DNA from: Galbibacter sp038433465
GTDB lineage: Bacteria > Bacteroidota > Bacteroidia > Flavobacteriales > Flavobacteriaceae
Assembly: GCF_038433465.1 (NCBI RefSeq)
Contig: NZ_JAESVF010000012.1
Coordinates: forward strand, 8,556-72,555
Direction of reading: 5' to 3'
Length of the DNA stretch: 64,000 bases
Both the position numbers and the translations under genes were made by a program. The notes beneath the pieces were generated by a model, which worked only from the letters and a program-made list of their open reading frames with translations, was not told the origin of the DNA and ran no database searches. Each line of letters starts with the position of its first letter. Positions within the stretch are counted from its first letter, which is position 1. This document shows positions 16,204 to 25,461 of the stretch, piece after piece.

Positions 16204-18573
16204 ATGAAAAAAACAATACTCCTAAACCTCCTACTCCTTACTTGTTTAAGCACTTTTGCACAACAAAACAATCAATCACCACTTAGTATTCCGCAAATTA
16301 TGCAGGGCGATGATTTTGTTGGAAACTTACCCTCCAATGCGTATTGGTCGTTAGATGGGAAAACAATCTACTTCGATTGGAATCCAGAAAATGCGTTTAG
16401 TGATTCGCTTTATAGCTACGCTGTTTCTTCCGAAGAAATAAAAAAAGTTTCGTTTATAGATGCCTATCATTTACCGTCTGCTTACGGAACTTTCAACAGC
16501 AATCGCACTAAAAAAATATACACTAAACACGGCGATTTATTTTTAGCTGATATTCCTTCAGGGAAAATTATACAAATTACGCAAACACAAGAACGCGAGA
16601 GTAATGCACACTTTACGCAAAACGAACAAAAAATTGCTTTCGTAAAAGATAAAAACATCTACACTTGGGATATTGCCACTGGAACAACCAAACAAATTAC
16701 TGATTTTTCAGAAAAAAAAGCACCAAAAGAAGTTAAAAGAGATACGAAAGATGAATGGTTGTATCAAGACCAAATTGCGCTTTTTGATGTTTTAAAAGAA
16801 CGCAAAGCGAAAGAAGAACAAGCTGAAATTTTTGAAGAAAAAGAATCATTGTTAAATCCGCTACCAATTTATACTGATGGGAAATTAATTTTCAATCAAC
16901 AAATAAGTCCCGACGGAAGGTTTGTAACCTATTTAACAGTAAAAAGAGAAGACAATAAAGGAACTATTACACCTCATTTTGTTACCGAATCGGGTTATAC
17001 CGAAGACCAACACACCCGTTCTAAAGTAGGAAACACACCAGATACGTACGAACTTTTTGTATACGACACCAAAACTAGAAAGAATTATCCTGTCGCACTC
17101 GACAATCTAGAAGGACTTGATTATATACCTGAGTACACCAAAGATTACCCAGACAAGCCTTATGAAAACGAAAACCGAATTGGATATATTAGTGGTCCTA
17201 ATTGGAATTCAGATGGAACAAAAGCAGTTTTAGATATTATCGCCAACGATTACAAAGACCGTTGGATTGTGCTTTTAAATACTGAAGATGGTACGGTAAC
17301 AAACTTAAATCATCAACACAACAAAGCGTGGATTGCAGGCCCAGGAATTGGTGGATATAGAGGTGGCGACCTCGGTTGGATGCCCGACCAAAAAAGCATT
17401 TGGTTTCAATCGGAAGAAAGTGGATATTCTCATTTGTATACGCTCAATGTAAATTCTAAAAAGCAAAAAGCGTTAACATCGGGAGCATTCGAAATTTACG
17501 ACCCACAAATTTCTTCTGATAAAAAACATTGGTATTTTTCTGCAAATAAAAACCATCCTGGAGACCGACAATTTTACAGAATGCCACTCCAAGGCGGAAA
17601 GTTTGAACAGCTTACAGAAATGTCTGGAAGAAACGACGTAGTACTATCGCCAGACGAAAAGTTAATGGCAATTCTATACTCGTATTCTAACAAACCAACC
17701 GAGTTGTTTATTCAAGAAAATCCTGTATTTAATCAAAATTCAAAGGCTAAGCTACTTACACATTCTACCACCAAAGCTTTTAATACTTACGCTTGGAAAG
17801 CTCCAGAAAACATCACTTTTAAAGCCTCTGATGGCGCCGAAGTGCATGCGCGTTTGTACCAACCAAATACCGATGTGAAAAACAACGCCGCAATAATTTT
17901 TGTTCATGGCGCTGGATATTTACAAAATGCGCATAAATGGTGGAGTTCGTATTTTAGAGAGTACATGTTTCACAACTTTTTAGTGGATAATGGTTATACC
18001 GTTTTAGATATCGATTACCGAGGAAGCGCAGGCTATGGTGCCGATTGGCGTACAGGCATATATCGACACATGGGTGGAAAAGATTTAAGTGACCAAGTGG
18101 ATGGTGCTAATTTTATGGTGAATACACTCGGAATTGATAAAGAAAAAATTGGAATTTACGGAGGTTCTTATGGTGGTTTTATTACGCTTATGGCAATGTT
18201 TAACGAAGCTGAAACTTTTAAAGCTGGTGCAGCTATTCGTTCGGTTGGAGATTGGGCAGCTTACAACCATGGTTATACCGCACGCATTTTAAACACTCCT
18301 GCTACCGATAGTTTGGCATACCGAAGAAGTTCGCCTATTTATTTTGCTGATGGTTTAAAAGGCGATTTGCTTATTTTACACGGAATGGTAGACGACAATG
18401 TTCATTTCCAAGACATGGTTCGGCTATCTCAACGTCTTATTGAACTCGGGAAAACAAATTGGGAAATGGCTGTATATCCTGTCGAAAGACATGGATTTAC
18501 AAAACCGAGTAGTTGGACAGACGAATACTTGCGCATCTATAAATTGTTTAACAAAAGTTTACTAAACAATTAG
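16204..18573 (+). CDS. Exported S9-family prolyl oligopeptidase (dipeptidyl peptidase-like)
   Basis: A 789-residue protein with signal peptide MKKTILLNLLLLTCLSTFAQ. Residues 30-530 form a DPP-IV-like beta-propeller, with repeats such as SPDGRFVTYLTVKRED and SSDKKHWYFSANK. The C-terminal alpha/beta-hydrolase domain has the nucleophile motif GGSYGG (Ser about residue 655), the Asp in GMVDDNVH (about 729) and the His in VERHGF (about 762). Enzymes of this type cleave short peptides after Pro or Ala in the periplasm and support growth on protein. It has its own promoter and is followed by the PIG-L deacetylase gene, which has another. The exact specificity is not readable. Confidence 0.9.
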   Translation: MKKTILLNLLLLTCLSTFAQQNNQSPLSIPQIMQGDDFVGNLPSNAYWSLDGKTIYFDWNPENAFSDSLYSYAVSSEEIKKVSFIDAYHLPSAYGTFNSNRTKKIYTKHGDLFLADIPSGKIIQITQTQERESNAHFTQNEQKIAFVKDKNIYTWDIATGTTKQITDFSEKKAPKEVKRDTKDEWLYQDQIALFDVLKERKAKEEQAEIFEEKESLLNPLPIYTDGKLIFNQQISPDGRFVTYLTVKREDNKGTITPHFVTESGYTEDQHTRSKVGNTPDTYELFVYDTKTRKNYPVALDNLEGLDYIPEYTKDYPDKPYENENRIGYISGPNWNSDGTKAVLDIIANDYKDRWIVLLNTEDGTVTNLNHQHNKAWIAGPGIGGYRGGDLGWMPDQKSIWFQSEESGYSHLYTLNVNSKKQKALTSGAFEIYDPQISSDKKHWYFSANKNHPGDRQFYRMPLQGGKFEQLTEMSGRNDVVLSPDEKLMAILYSYSNKPTELFIQENPVFNQNSKAKLLTHSTTKAFNTYAWKAPENITFKASDGAEVHARLYQPNTDVKNNAAIIFVHGAGYLQNAHKWWSSYFREYMFHNFLVDNGYTVLDIDYRGSAGYGADWRTGIYRHMGGKDLSDQVDGANFMVNTLGIDKEKIGIYGGSYGGFITLMAMFNEAETFKAGAAIRSVGDWAAYNHGYTARILNTPATDSLAYRRSSPIYFADGLKGDLLILHGMVDDNVHFQDMVRLSQRLIELGKTNWEMAVYPVERHGFTKPSSWTDEYLRIYKLFNKSLLNN

Positions 18574-18606
18574 CAGTTGCCCACTCGAGCTACCAACAAT
18601 TATTTT

Positions 18607-18614
18607 TATATTTG
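18607..18614 (+). promoter_or_regulatory. -7 promoter element for the PIG-L deacetylase gene
   Basis: TATATTTG matches TANNTTTG, 24 bases before the ATG at 18638. Confidence 0.5.
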
Positions 18615-18637
18615 ATTTTATACCTAAAACACAAAGC

Positions 18638-21169
18638 ATGCAAAAAATAGTAACCTTTCTTTTTATTGGATTGGTATGTACATTTTCGACCTTTTCTCAA
18701 AAACCTAAAACGTATGCTAGTACGGATATCTATGAGGCGGTACAAAAGCTAAACTTTTTGGGTACAGCACTATATATTGCAGCACATCCAGACGATGAGA
18801 ATACACGTTTAATTTCGTATCTCTCAAATGAAGTAAAAGCCCGAACAGCCTATTTATCACTAACACGAGGTGATGGCGGACAAAATTTAATCGGTGCCGA
18901 ATTAAGAGAGCTTTTAGGAGTTTTAAGAACACAAGAACTTCTGGCTGCAAGACGTGTAGATGGCGGCGAGCAGTTTTTCTCGCGTGCCAACGACTTTGGG
19001 TTTTCAAAACATCCTGACGAGACTTTAGAAATTTGGAACAAAGAAGAAGTCCTTGCTGATGTTGTTTGGGTTATTCGAAATTTTAAACCCGATGTAATTG
19101 TCAATCGGTTTGACCACAGAAGTCCTGGAACTACTCATGGCCATCACACTTCGTCGGCGATGCTAAGTGTTGAAGCTTTTGATTTGGTTGGTAATAAAAA
19201 CAGCTATCCGCAACAATTGCAATACACCGATGTTTGGCAACCTACACGCTTATTTTTTAATACCTCGTGGTGGTTTTATGGAAGTCAAGAAAAATTTGAA
19301 AATGCCGATAAGTCAAAAATGTTGGGCGTTGACATTGGTACCTACTACCCTACACGCGGACAAAGCAATAACGAAATAGCATCCATTGCTCGTAGCCAAC
19401 ATTTAAGTCAAGGGTTTGGAGGTATTTCGGCACGTGGTTCGGAAATGGAATACATCGAATTATTAAAAGGAAGTCTTCCTGCGGATAAAAATAACATCTT
19501 TGATGGCATAAACACTACGTGGACACGTGTTGAAGATGGTGTCGAAATTGGTGAAATTTTAAATGAAGTAGAAACAAACTTCAATTTTAAAAATCCATCG
19601 GAGCACCTTCCGCAGTTGGTTAAAGCTTATCAGTTGATTGAAAAGTTAGATGATGCATACTGGCGCGCTGTAAAATCCGAAGAAATCAAAAAAATTATTG
19701 AAGCCTGTAGCGGACTTTTCATTGAAGCTACAACCACACAAGCTTCTGCGGTTCCTGGAGAGCAAGTTACCATTGAAACTTCTGTTTTAAATCGTTCGAA
19801 TGCAGTGATTTCACTTGATAAAATTGAAGTTCAGCCTGTAAAATCAACCGAAAATATTCAGAAAAAACTTAACAATAATGAGTTTTTAAAAGAAAGTATT
19901 TCGATTACAATTCCTGAAAACAGCAACTATACGGCTCCATATTGGCTAAAAGAAGAAGGAAGTTTGGGTATGTACAAGGCACCACAATTGTTAAGAGGCA
20001 AGCCAGAAACACCGCGTTTGGTGAAGGCTACTTTTTATACCACAATTGAAGGCGTTGTAATTCCGTTTGAAAAAGATATTGTTTACAAATATTCTAAACC
20101 CGATAAAGGCGAATTGTACCAACCTTTTGAAATTCTACCAAAAGTTTCAACCGCGGTTGCCAATAAAGTGGTTATTTTTTCTGAAGAAAATGCCAAGGAA
20201 ATTCCTGTTACAATCACGGCAGGGACAAATAATATTTCAGGAAGCATTCATTTAAACGCTCCTAAAAACTGGAATATTCTTCCGAAGGAAATCGATTTTT
20301 CCATTGAAAAGAAAGGTGATACTAAAACTGTGTTTTTCACGGTCGCTCCACCTTCCGAAGAAAATCAAGCAACGCTAACCCCTACGGTAACAATAGGAAA
20401 TAAGGTTTTTGATAAAGAACTCGTTACCATTGCTTACGACCACATTCCTACGCAATCGGTTTTACTTCCTGCAAGTTTTAAAGCGGTACGTTTGGATATT
20501 CAGAAAAACGGAGAAAACATTGCATATGTTGCTGGTGCAGGCGACGAAGTGCCAGAAAGTTTACGTCAAATTGGCTACAAGGTAACTGTTATTCAGCCAG
20601 AGAGCATCAGCAGTAGTTATTTAGCAAATTTTGATGCTGTGGTAATGGGGATTCGTGCCTACAACATCCATGAATCACTTCAGTTTAAACAACCTATTTT
20701 ATTAGATTATGTAAAAAACGGCGGAAATTTGATTGTACAATACAATACTGCTAGCAGAAGCGGGTTCAAAATGGAGCATTTGGCACCTTATTTGTTGGAA
20801 GTTTCGAGAGACCGTGTTACCGATGAACATGCTGAAGTGAGTTTTAATGCACCTGAAAATCCGTTATTAAACACGCCAAACAAAATTTCAGCATCCGATT
20901 TTGATGGTTGGGTTCAAGAACGCGGATTGTACTTCCCGAACCAATGGGGAGATGAATTTACCGCTGTTTTGTCGATGCACGATAAAGGCGAAAGCAAAAA
21001 AGACGGAAGTTTACTCATTGCGCCCTACGGAAAAGGTTACTATATTTACTCTGGATTAAGCTTTTTTAGAGAACTTCCTGCTGGAGTTCCTGGAGCTTAC
21101 AAAATATTTGCCAATATGCTTTCGGTAGGAAAAGAAAGTGACACCAACATAACGCCCATAAAAGGATAA
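18638..21169 (+). CDS. Exported PIG-L-family deacetylase with large C-terminal extension
   Basis: An 843-residue protein with signal peptide (to about residue 20, ending FSTFS-Q). The N-terminal 260 residues are a PIG-L/LmbE zinc deacetylase: metal motif AAHPDDE at 48-54, LTRGDGGQNLIG, and the second His ligand region THGHHTSS near 168. The remaining 550 residues hold beta-sandwich segments and a late domain with a class I glutamine amidotransferase-like look (DAVVMGIRAYN, VKNGGNLIVQYN). It likely removes acetyl groups from amino-sugar-containing material outside the cell or in the periplasm. It starts a likely operon with the 33-residue ORF, the symporter and the oxidoreductase, which suggests sugar-derivative salvage. 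Confidence 0.85.
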   Translation: MQKIVTFLFIGLVCTFSTFSQKPKTYASTDIYEAVQKLNFLGTALYIAAHPDDENTRLISYLSNEVKARTAYLSLTRGDGGQNLIGAELRELLGVLRTQELLAARRVDGGEQFFSRANDFGFSKHPDETLEIWNKEEVLADVVWVIRNFKPDVIVNRFDHRSPGTTHGHHTSSAMLSVEAFDLVGNKNSYPQQLQYTDVWQPTRLFFNTSWWFYGSQEKFENADKSKMLGVDIGTYYPTRGQSNNEIASIARSQHLSQGFGGISARGSEMEYIELLKGSLPADKNNIFDGINTTWTRVEDGVEIGEILNEVETNFNFKNPSEHLPQLVKAYQLIEKLDDAYWRAVKSEEIKKIIEACSGLFIEATTTQASAVPGEQVTIETSVLNRSNAVISLDKIEVQPVKSTENIQKKLNNNEFLKESISITIPENSNYTAPYWLKEEGSLGMYKAPQLLRGKPETPRLVKATFYTTIEGVVIPFEKDIVYKYSKPDKGELYQPFEILPKVSTAVANKVVIFSEENAKEIPVTITAGTNNISGSIHLNAPKNWNILPKEIDFSIEKKGDTKTVFFTVAPPSEENQATLTPTVTIGNKVFDKELVTIAYDHIPTQSVLLPASFKAVRLDIQKNGENIAYVAGAGDEVPESLRQIGYKVTVIQPESISSSYLANFDAVVMGIRAYNIHESLQFKQPILLDYVKNGGNLIVQYNTASRSGFKMEHLAPYLLEVSRDRVTDEHAEVSFNAPENPLLNTPNKISASDFDGWVQERGLYFPNQWGDEFTAVLSMHDKGESKKDGSLLIAPYGKGYYIYSGLSFFRELPAGVPGAYKIFANMLSVGKESDTNITPIKG

Positions 21170-21171
21170 AA

Positions 21172-21273
21172 ATGCAAGGTAAATTTGAATGGAAAAGAGC
21201 GTACACAATTGTGTTGATTATGAACATGATTTACATTTTTATTTTTTATCTAATCATGATTTCAAACCGATAA
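21172..21273 (+). CDS. Tiny single-span membrane protein next to the symporter
   Basis: A 33-codon ORF fills the gap between the deacetylase stop (21169) and the symporter start (21277) almost exactly. The product starts MQGKFEWKRAYTIV and has one strongly hydrophobic helix (IVLIMNMIYIFIFYLIMI) ending SNR. The 2-base and 3-base spacing on either side suggests it is translated in the operon. Small membrane subunits accompany some solute:sodium symporters, and that is my inference for its role. There is no motif to name a family. Confidence 0.6.
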   Translation: MQGKFEWKRAYTIVLIMNMIYIFIFYLIMISNR

Positions 21274-21276
21274 CCT

Positions 21277-23004
21277 ATGGAAGTAATTGATTGGATTGTA
21301 CTTATTGGCACCCTACTTTTTATAGTTGGTTATGGGTATTTAAAAACAAAAGGAAGTCAAAATGTATCCGACTATATTCTGGGAGGAAAAGAAGCCAAAT
21401 GGTATACCGTTGGTTTATCGGTAATGGCAACTCAAGCCAGTGCCATAACGTTTTTATCGACACCTGGGCAAGCTTTTCACGACGGAATGGGCTTTGTGCA
21501 ATTTTACTTCGGGCTCCCGCTCGCTATGGTTATTATTTGCATTGTTTTTGTCCCAATTTACCATAAATTAAATGTTTACACTGCTTACGAATTTTTAGAG
21601 ACTCGCTTTGATGCCAAAACACGCTCGCTAGCAGCTATATTGTTTTTAATTCAACGCGGATTAGCTGCAGGGATTACCATTTATGCGCCTTCAATTATTT
21701 TATCGGCAGTACTTGGTTGGGAAACAAAAACTCTCAATATTGTCATTGGGATATTGGTTATCATTTACACCGTTTCTGGAGGTACAAAAGCGGTAAGCGT
21801 TACCCAAAAGCAGCAAATGTTTGTAATTATGACTGGAATGTTTACAGCATTTTATTTGGTAATGAGCTACCTTCCAGACGATATAACTTTTGGAAAAGCA
21901 TTAAAAATTGCTGGCGCCAACGATAAATTAAACATTTTAGATTTTTCATTAAATCCAAAAAGTCGATATACCTTTTGGAGCGGGATTACAGGCGGATTGT
22001 TTTTAGCACTCTCCTACTTTGGTACCGACCAAAGTCAGGTGCAACGCTATTTGTCGGGAAAATCTGTTAGGGAAAGTCAGTTAGGACTTATCTTTAACGG
22101 ACTTTTTAAAGTTCCAATGCAGTTTTTTATTTTATTGGTTGGGGTTATGGTTTTTGTGTATTACCAATACAATCATTCTCCATTAAATTTTAATCCTGCT
22201 GCTGTCGAGGCCGTCGAACAATCTGATTATGCCGAAGCGTATAAATCTTTAGAAGAAAGTCATCTTCAGCTAGAAAAAGAAAAGAAAATTGCACAAGATA
22301 GATACTCTGCTGCCTTAGATGTAAAGGATTACGAACTGATTATGTCGGCCAAAAAGAACATTCAAAACATCAATCAACAAGAAATAAAAAGTAGACAAGA
22401 AGCCAAAAAACTCATTCAAAAAGTTGATGAAGACCTCGAAACCAATGATAAAGATTATGTGTTTATTCATTTTATTCTGAATAATATTCCAACGGGATTA
22501 ATGGGCTTGCTCCTGGCAGTAATTTTTTCGGCAGCAATGTCTTCTACGGCTTCAGAATTGAATGCTTTAGGAACTATTACCACCATTGATATCTTCCGAA
22601 GAAAACAAAAAACAACACGCGATGAAAAGTATTACTTAAAAGCATCGCAGTGGTTTACATTTGCTTGGGGAATTATCGCTATTTTATTTGCAAATTTTGC
22701 ATCGCTACTCGATAATTTAATTCAGCTTGTAAACATTATCGGTTCTATTTTCTACGGAAATGTACTCGGAATCTTTTTAATTGCATTCTTTATCAAATTC
22801 ATCCGTGGAAATGCTGTTTTTATCAGTGCGATAATCACTCAAATTGCGGTGATTTTAATTTATTATTTTGCCATTCATCAATACGAAGCAGGAAACGAAA
22901 AGCTAGGTTACCTATGGCTTAATTTTATAGGATGTGCGCTAGTTATTTGTATCGCGTTGCTTATTGAACTTATTAACAGAACACCGCATGCGCTCAAGAA
23001 ATAA
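21277..23004 (+). CDS. Sodium:solute symporter (SSS family)
   Basis: A 575-residue inner-membrane transporter of the LeuT-fold SSS family. It has about 13 membrane spans and family motifs such as NVSDYILGGKEAKWYTVGLSVMATQASAITFLSTPGQAFHDG, the core of helix 1 and its kink, and FGTDQSQVQRYLSG in the later half. Between spans near residues 305-380 lies a charged, helical insert rich in Glu, Lys and Gln. It brings a sugar or organic acid into the cell with sodium. The neighbours (deacetylase upstream, Gfo/Idh oxidoreductase overlapping downstream) suggest a sugar-related substrate. Confidence 0.9.
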   Translation: MEVIDWIVLIGTLLFIVGYGYLKTKGSQNVSDYILGGKEAKWYTVGLSVMATQASAITFLSTPGQAFHDGMGFVQFYFGLPLAMVIICIVFVPIYHKLNVYTAYEFLETRFDAKTRSLAAILFLIQRGLAAGITIYAPSIILSAVLGWETKTLNIVIGILVIIYTVSGGTKAVSVTQKQQMFVIMTGMFTAFYLVMSYLPDDITFGKALKIAGANDKLNILDFSLNPKSRYTFWSGITGGLFLALSYFGTDQSQVQRYLSGKSVRESQLGLIFNGLFKVPMQFFILLVGVMVFVYYQYNHSPLNFNPAAVEAVEQSDYAEAYKSLEESHLQLEKEKKIAQDRYSAALDVKDYELIMSAKKNIQNINQQEIKSRQEAKKLIQKVDEDLETNDKDYVFIHFILNNIPTGLMGLLLAVIFSAAMSSTASELNALGTITTIDIFRRKQKTTRDEKYYLKASQWFTFAWGIIAILFANFASLLDNLIQLVNIIGSIFYGNVLGIFLIAFFIKFIRGNAVFISAIITQIAVILIYYFAIHQYEAGNEKLGYLWLNFIGCALVICIALLIELINRTPHALKK

Positions 23005-23977
23005 AAAGGTAAAATGGGGAATTTTAGCCCCAGGACATATTGCTCATAAATTTGCAAAAGATTTACTAACCGTAAAAGAAGCCGAATTGTATGCCGTTGC
23101 CTCCAGAACTTTGGAAAAGGCTACCGCTTTTAAAGAACAGTACAATGCAAAAGTTGCCTACGGAAATTACTTAGATTTAATTACCGACCCACAGGTTGAC
23201 GCCATATACATAGCCACACCACACACGTTTCATAAAACTTATACAATTGATTGTCTTCAGCATAAAAAAGCAGTATTGTGCGAAAAACCATTGGCGCTAA
23301 ATAGTGCCGATGTAGATTTGATGATACAAACGGCAAAGCAAGAAAATGTACTTTTAATGGAAGCTTTGTGGACTTATTTTTTACCACATTACCAATTTGT
23401 GCTTGAGTTTATTCAGGAAGGAACTTTTGGAAAAGTAACAGCTTTGGAAGTCGATTTTGGATTTCAACCAACATACAACCCCAACTCAAGGTTGTTTGAC
23501 AAACAATTGGGAGGTGGAAGTTTATTAGACATTGGAATTTACCCTATTTTTTGTGCGCTCTCTATTTTAGGCAAACCAGAAAAAATAAATGCAAAAGCAA
23601 CTTTTTTTGAAACAGGAGCCGATTCGTCTTGTTCTATGGAATTTACATATCCCGATGGTGTTACAGCCAAACTCTACTCTACTCTCTTAGAAACAACGCC
23701 TACGGAAGCAACAATACATTGCGAAAAAGGAACCATACAGCTACATACTAAATTTCATAAACCTACCCCCGTTACACTAACCGATTTAAACGGAAAACAA
23801 ACCGTTAAAGACTTTGGTGTTACTACCGAAGGCTACAGTTTTGAAATTGCTCATTTCAATAATTTGGTGCAAATGGGAAAAACTGAAAGTGATATTATGA
23901 CGCATCAGTTTAGTCATTCGCTCATGGAAACTATTGATAAAGTCAAAGAAGAAATCGGACTTAGTTATTGTTATTAG
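22988..23977 (+). CDS. Gfo/Idh/MocA-family oxidoreductase
   Basis: I start it at the ATG at 22988 (MRSRNKKVKWGILAPGHIAHKF), which overlaps the symporter stop by 17 bases; the ATG at 22964 would add eight residues with no support. The product of 329 residues has an N-terminal NAD(P)-binding Rossmann fold (WGILAPGHIA; CEKPLALNSADV with the family Glu-Lys-Pro) and a C-terminal substrate domain containing LGGGSLLDIGIYP. Such enzymes oxidise or reduce sugars, inositols or dihydrodiols. Coupling to the symporter suggests that it acts on the imported compound. Confidence 0.9.
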   Translation: MRSRNKKVKWGILAPGHIAHKFAKDLLTVKEAELYAVASRTLEKATAFKEQYNAKVAYGNYLDLITDPQVDAIYIATPHTFHKTYTIDCLQHKKAVLCEKPLALNSADVDLMIQTAKQENVLLMEALWTYFLPHYQFVLEFIQEGTFGKVTALEVDFGFQPTYNPNSRLFDKQLGGGSLLDIGIYPIFCALSILGKPEKINAKATFFETGADSSCSMEFTYPDGVTAKLYSTLLETTPTEATIHCEKGTIQLHTKFHKPTPVTLTDLNGKQTVKDFGVTTEGYSFEIAHFNNLVQMGKTESDIMTHQFSHSLMETIDKVKEEIGLSYCY

Positions 23978-24036
23978 TTGGTAGTTGGTAGTTGGTAGTT
24001 GGTAGTTGGTAGTTGGTAGTTGGTAGTTGGTAGTTG
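23977..24036 (+). repeat. Heptamer tandem repeat, ~8.6 copies of GTTGGTA
   Basis: Sixty bases of perfect 7-bp units start at the last base of the oxidoreductase stop codon. The copy number of such a perfect array is likely to vary between isolates. No coding role is seen. Confidence 0.95.
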
Positions 24037-24083
24037 AAAATACTATTTAAAGATTGAATAATTGAATTATTAAAAGATTAAAC

Positions 24084-24132
24084 TCTGTCACCTCGAGCTT
24101 GCCTTTGTCGGTAGACAGGCGGAGTCGAGAGG
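24084..24132. repeat. REP-like palindromic repeat, long form
   Basis: It starts TCTGTCACCTCGAG and ends GTCGAGAGG, the same ends as the copy at 24235, but holds a 20-base central insert with its own hairpin (GCCT ... AGGC). The flanking DNA (24037-24315) is low-complexity AT-rich sequence built of GATTAAA-like words, with no gene. Confidence 0.8.
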
Positions 24133-24234
24133 TCTAAACTAATTGATTCAAAGATTCAAAGATTAAAAAATTAAAAAGATTGAATGATTTAAGAATTAAA
24201 AGATTAAATTACTGTCTGTATTCCTATACAAAGT

Positions 24235-24261
24235 TCTGTCACCTCGAGCGAAGTCGAGAGG
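24235..24261. repeat. REP-like palindromic repeat, short form
   Basis: TCTGTCACCTCGAGCGAAG is followed by TCGAGAGG, so CTCGA pairs with TCGAG around a short loop. From general knowledge, this word is scattered through many flavobacterial genomes. It lies between two genes that converge (oxidoreductase and phoH). Confidence 0.8.
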
Positions 24262-24315
24262 ACTATAACAGTTAAACAATTCCACACTTTAACGTTTCAA
24301 CAAAACAACAAAACC

Positions 24316-25278
24316 TTACGCGTTGGTGTGTTCTATTTTCTTGTAAGAAGCAATAATTTCTTTTACCAATCTGTGGCGAATTACATCTTTATCATCTAAA
24401 TATAAAATCCCAATTCCTTGTACATCTTTCAGCACTAAAATCGCTTCTTTTAACCCTGATGTAACACGACGCGGTAAATCTATCTGTCCAGGGTCTCCAG
24501 TTATGATAAACTTTGCGTTTTTCCCCATTCTGGTTAAAAACATTTTCATTTGCGCATGTGTTGTATTTTGAGCTTCATCCAAAATTACAAACGCATTATC
24601 TAACGTACGCCCACGCATAAAAGCCATTGGCGCAATTTGTATCACTCCAGTTTCTATGTAATTTGCTAATTTTTCCGCAGGAATCATATCGCGTAAAGCA
24701 TCATAAAGTGGTTGCATGTATGGGTCGAGTTTTTCTTTTAAATCGCCCGGAAGAAACCCAAGACTCTCCCCTGCTTCTACCGCTGGACGGGTTAAAATAA
24801 TACGACGTACTTGCTTTTCTTTCAACGCTTTTACTGCCAATGCAACACCTGTATACGTTTTTCCTGTTCCTGCAGGACCAATAGCAAAAACCATATCGTT
24901 TTTCTTCATCAACTCTACTAAACGCTGTTGGTTTGCTGTTTGCGCTTTTATCAAACGTCCGTTAACACCGTGCAATAGAATTTCGCCATTTATTTTGGCA
25001 TCAATTTCTTCTTGTCCGCTATCGCTAGTTAAAATACGCTCTATGGTATTCTCATCGAGTTTGTTGTATTTCCCAAAGTGAGAGACCAGCATGTCTAGTC
25101 TTTTATCAAATTCTTCCAAAAGTTCTTCATCACCAAAAGCTTTAATTTTATTTCCTCTGGCAACGAGTTTCAATTTCGGATAATACTTCTTTAATAATTC
25201 AATGTTTACATTGCTAGGTCCAAAAAAGTCTTTCGGATTGATTTCTGTAAGTTCGATGATAAGTTCGTTCAAAAGCAA
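24316..25278 (-). CDS. phoH: PhoH-family ATPase
   Basis: A 320-residue cytosolic P-loop protein. It has Walker A GPAGTGKTYTG near residue 137, the family motif RPAVEAGESLGFLPGDL, Walker B VILDEAQNTT and GDPGQIDLP. An N-terminal KH-like region covers residues 20-70. PhoH proteins are predicted RNA helicases or ATPases linked to RNA metabolism and, in some bacteria, partnered by YbeZ/YbeY functions. The length matches the standard PhoH1/YbeZ form. It is monocistronic, facing the repeat-rich spacer. Confidence 0.92.
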   Translation of the reverse strand: MLLNELIIELTEINPKDFFGPSNVNIELLKKYYPKLKLVARGNKIKAFGDEELLEEFDKRLDMLVSHFGKYNKLDENTIERILTSDSGQEEIDAKINGEILLHGVNGRLIKAQTANQQRLVELMKKNDMVFAIGPAGTGKTYTGVALAVKALKEKQVRRIILTRPAVEAGESLGFLPGDLKEKLDPYMQPLYDALRDMIPAEKLANYIETGVIQIAPMAFMRGRTLDNAFVILDEAQNTTHAQMKMFLTRMGKNAKFIITGDPGQIDLPRRVTSGLKEAILVLKDVQGIGILYLDDKDVIRHRLVKEIIASYKKIEHTNA

Positions 25279-25461
25279 AATTTTAAGTGAGTATTCAGCT
25301 AAAATATAGTCGTATAAAAAGTACGCATAAAAATGGAAAATCTATTACTTTTTAGTAGGTTTGTGCTAAACATTTTTTTAAACCTATTTTTGTTACCATT
25401 TCTAACAAACTTAAGGAAAAAAACACTTTCTTAAATTAAAAAAATATCAACATTTTTATAA

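Noticed and set aside
23977..24261. CRISPR-like appearance of the repeats
   Set aside because: The units are 7-bp perfect tandems without spacers, and the palindromic repeats are two copies of unequal length. No cas gene is near.
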